A stretch of DNA of 43,129 nt. Source: Oscillospiraceae bacterium. GTDB taxonomy: Bacteria; Bacillota; Clostridia; Oscillospirales; Ruminococcaceae. Below the pieces are notes generated by a model. That model did not search any database, had not been told where the DNA came from, and was given only the letters and a program-made list of their open reading frames with translations. Location: NCBI GenBank assembly GCA_029007035.1, contig JAQXHC010000011.1, positions 1 through 43,129 of the forward strand, given 5' to 3'. A program made the position numbers and the translations under genes. Shown here in pieces: positions 43,047-43,129 of this stretch. Positions within the stretch are counted from its first letter, which is position 1, and every line of letters begins with the position of its first letter.

Positions 43047-43129
43047 TACTCATCACTCATTACAAAAAGGACTTCAGGCTTGATATTAAGCGCATCAGCT
43101 ATCTCGAATATGACCTCAAGAGATACAGG
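43046..43129 (-). CDS. XRE family HTH regulator, C-terminal end only
   Basis: The last 27 residues of a gene that continues past the window: VSLEVIFEIADALNIKPEVL, then FVMSDE and a stop. This is the final helix pair of an XRE/Cro-type helix-turn-helix domain, where the usual form is slxtLxkIAxALxvxpxxL. It is translationally coupled to the small downstream gene by TAATG. Confidence 0.75.
   Translation of the reverse strand, partial: PVSLEVIFEIADALNIKPEVLFVMSDE

Noticed and set aside
1..43129. tRNA or rRNA genes
   Set aside because: No cloverleaf with a TTCGA-type arm or rRNA core sequence was recognised by eye anywhere in the window; a covariance scan could still find one.

Overview
The window looks like chromosome from a fibre-degrading Ruminococcus-type Firmicute (Oscillospiraceae). 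Four things point there. Three secreted proteins carry type I dockerins whose second calcium loop has the DLCED form. One of them is a family 9 glycoside hydrolase, the usual core enzyme of a ruminococcal cellulosome. Promoters are classic sigma-A type (TTGACA, 17 bp, TATAAT). A Firmicute sporulation pair, spoIIGA-sigE, is present. The exact species cannot be read from the sequence.

Layout. 1-2100 (minus): a PadR-DUF1700-DUF4097-PspC envelope-stress type operon, with a perfect palindrome over its promoter. 2317-3728 (minus): metK behind a SAM-I riboswitch. 4134-6261 (minus): an OmpR-type two-component system. 6409-8729 (plus): a membrane GGDEF-EAL protein with a degenerate GGDEF and an intact EAL domain. 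8947-10029 (plus): phosphofructokinase, converging on xylulokinase (10101-11624, minus). About 11.6-22 kb is a more A/T-rich accessory region. It holds interspersed palindromic repeats, a nucleotidyltransferase-fold protein, three dockerin proteins (beta-propeller, GH9, and a very large protein with an internal dockerin), SfsA, two decayed minus-strand gene tails that keep their terminators, and a promoter-terminator pair that may be a small RNA or leader ahead of a MATE exporter. 23.3-26.6 kb: a DUF3810 membrane metalloprotease-like protein, a Pro/Thr-rich anchored protein, a YitT protein and a YdbC (PC4-like) protein. 26.8-32.5 kb (plus): a YfhO-type membrane protein with a second two-component system. 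32.5-34.2 kb: spoIIGA-sigE behind a promoter that resembles a Spo0A-activated one. 34.4-42.4 kb: housekeeping genes recJ, relA/spoT, an MBL-fold hydrolase, hemZ and a TrmA/RumA-type RNA methyltransferase. 42.4-43.1 kb: related short repeats, a terminator, a small frameshifted gene and the tail of an XRE regulator, probably the edge of a mobile or phage-like segment.

How the genes fit together. GH9, the internal-dockerin protein and the propeller-dockerin protein would dock onto the same scaffoldin, because their dockerins share the same recognition residues. Xylulokinase and phosphofructokinase would use the released pentoses and hexoses. The strongest candidates for something new are the multidomain protein with a dockerin between two different modules, the 21603-21745 transcript, the recurring intergenic repeats, the decayed gene tails beside the dockerin genes, and the Spo0A-like control region of spoIIGA-sigE.
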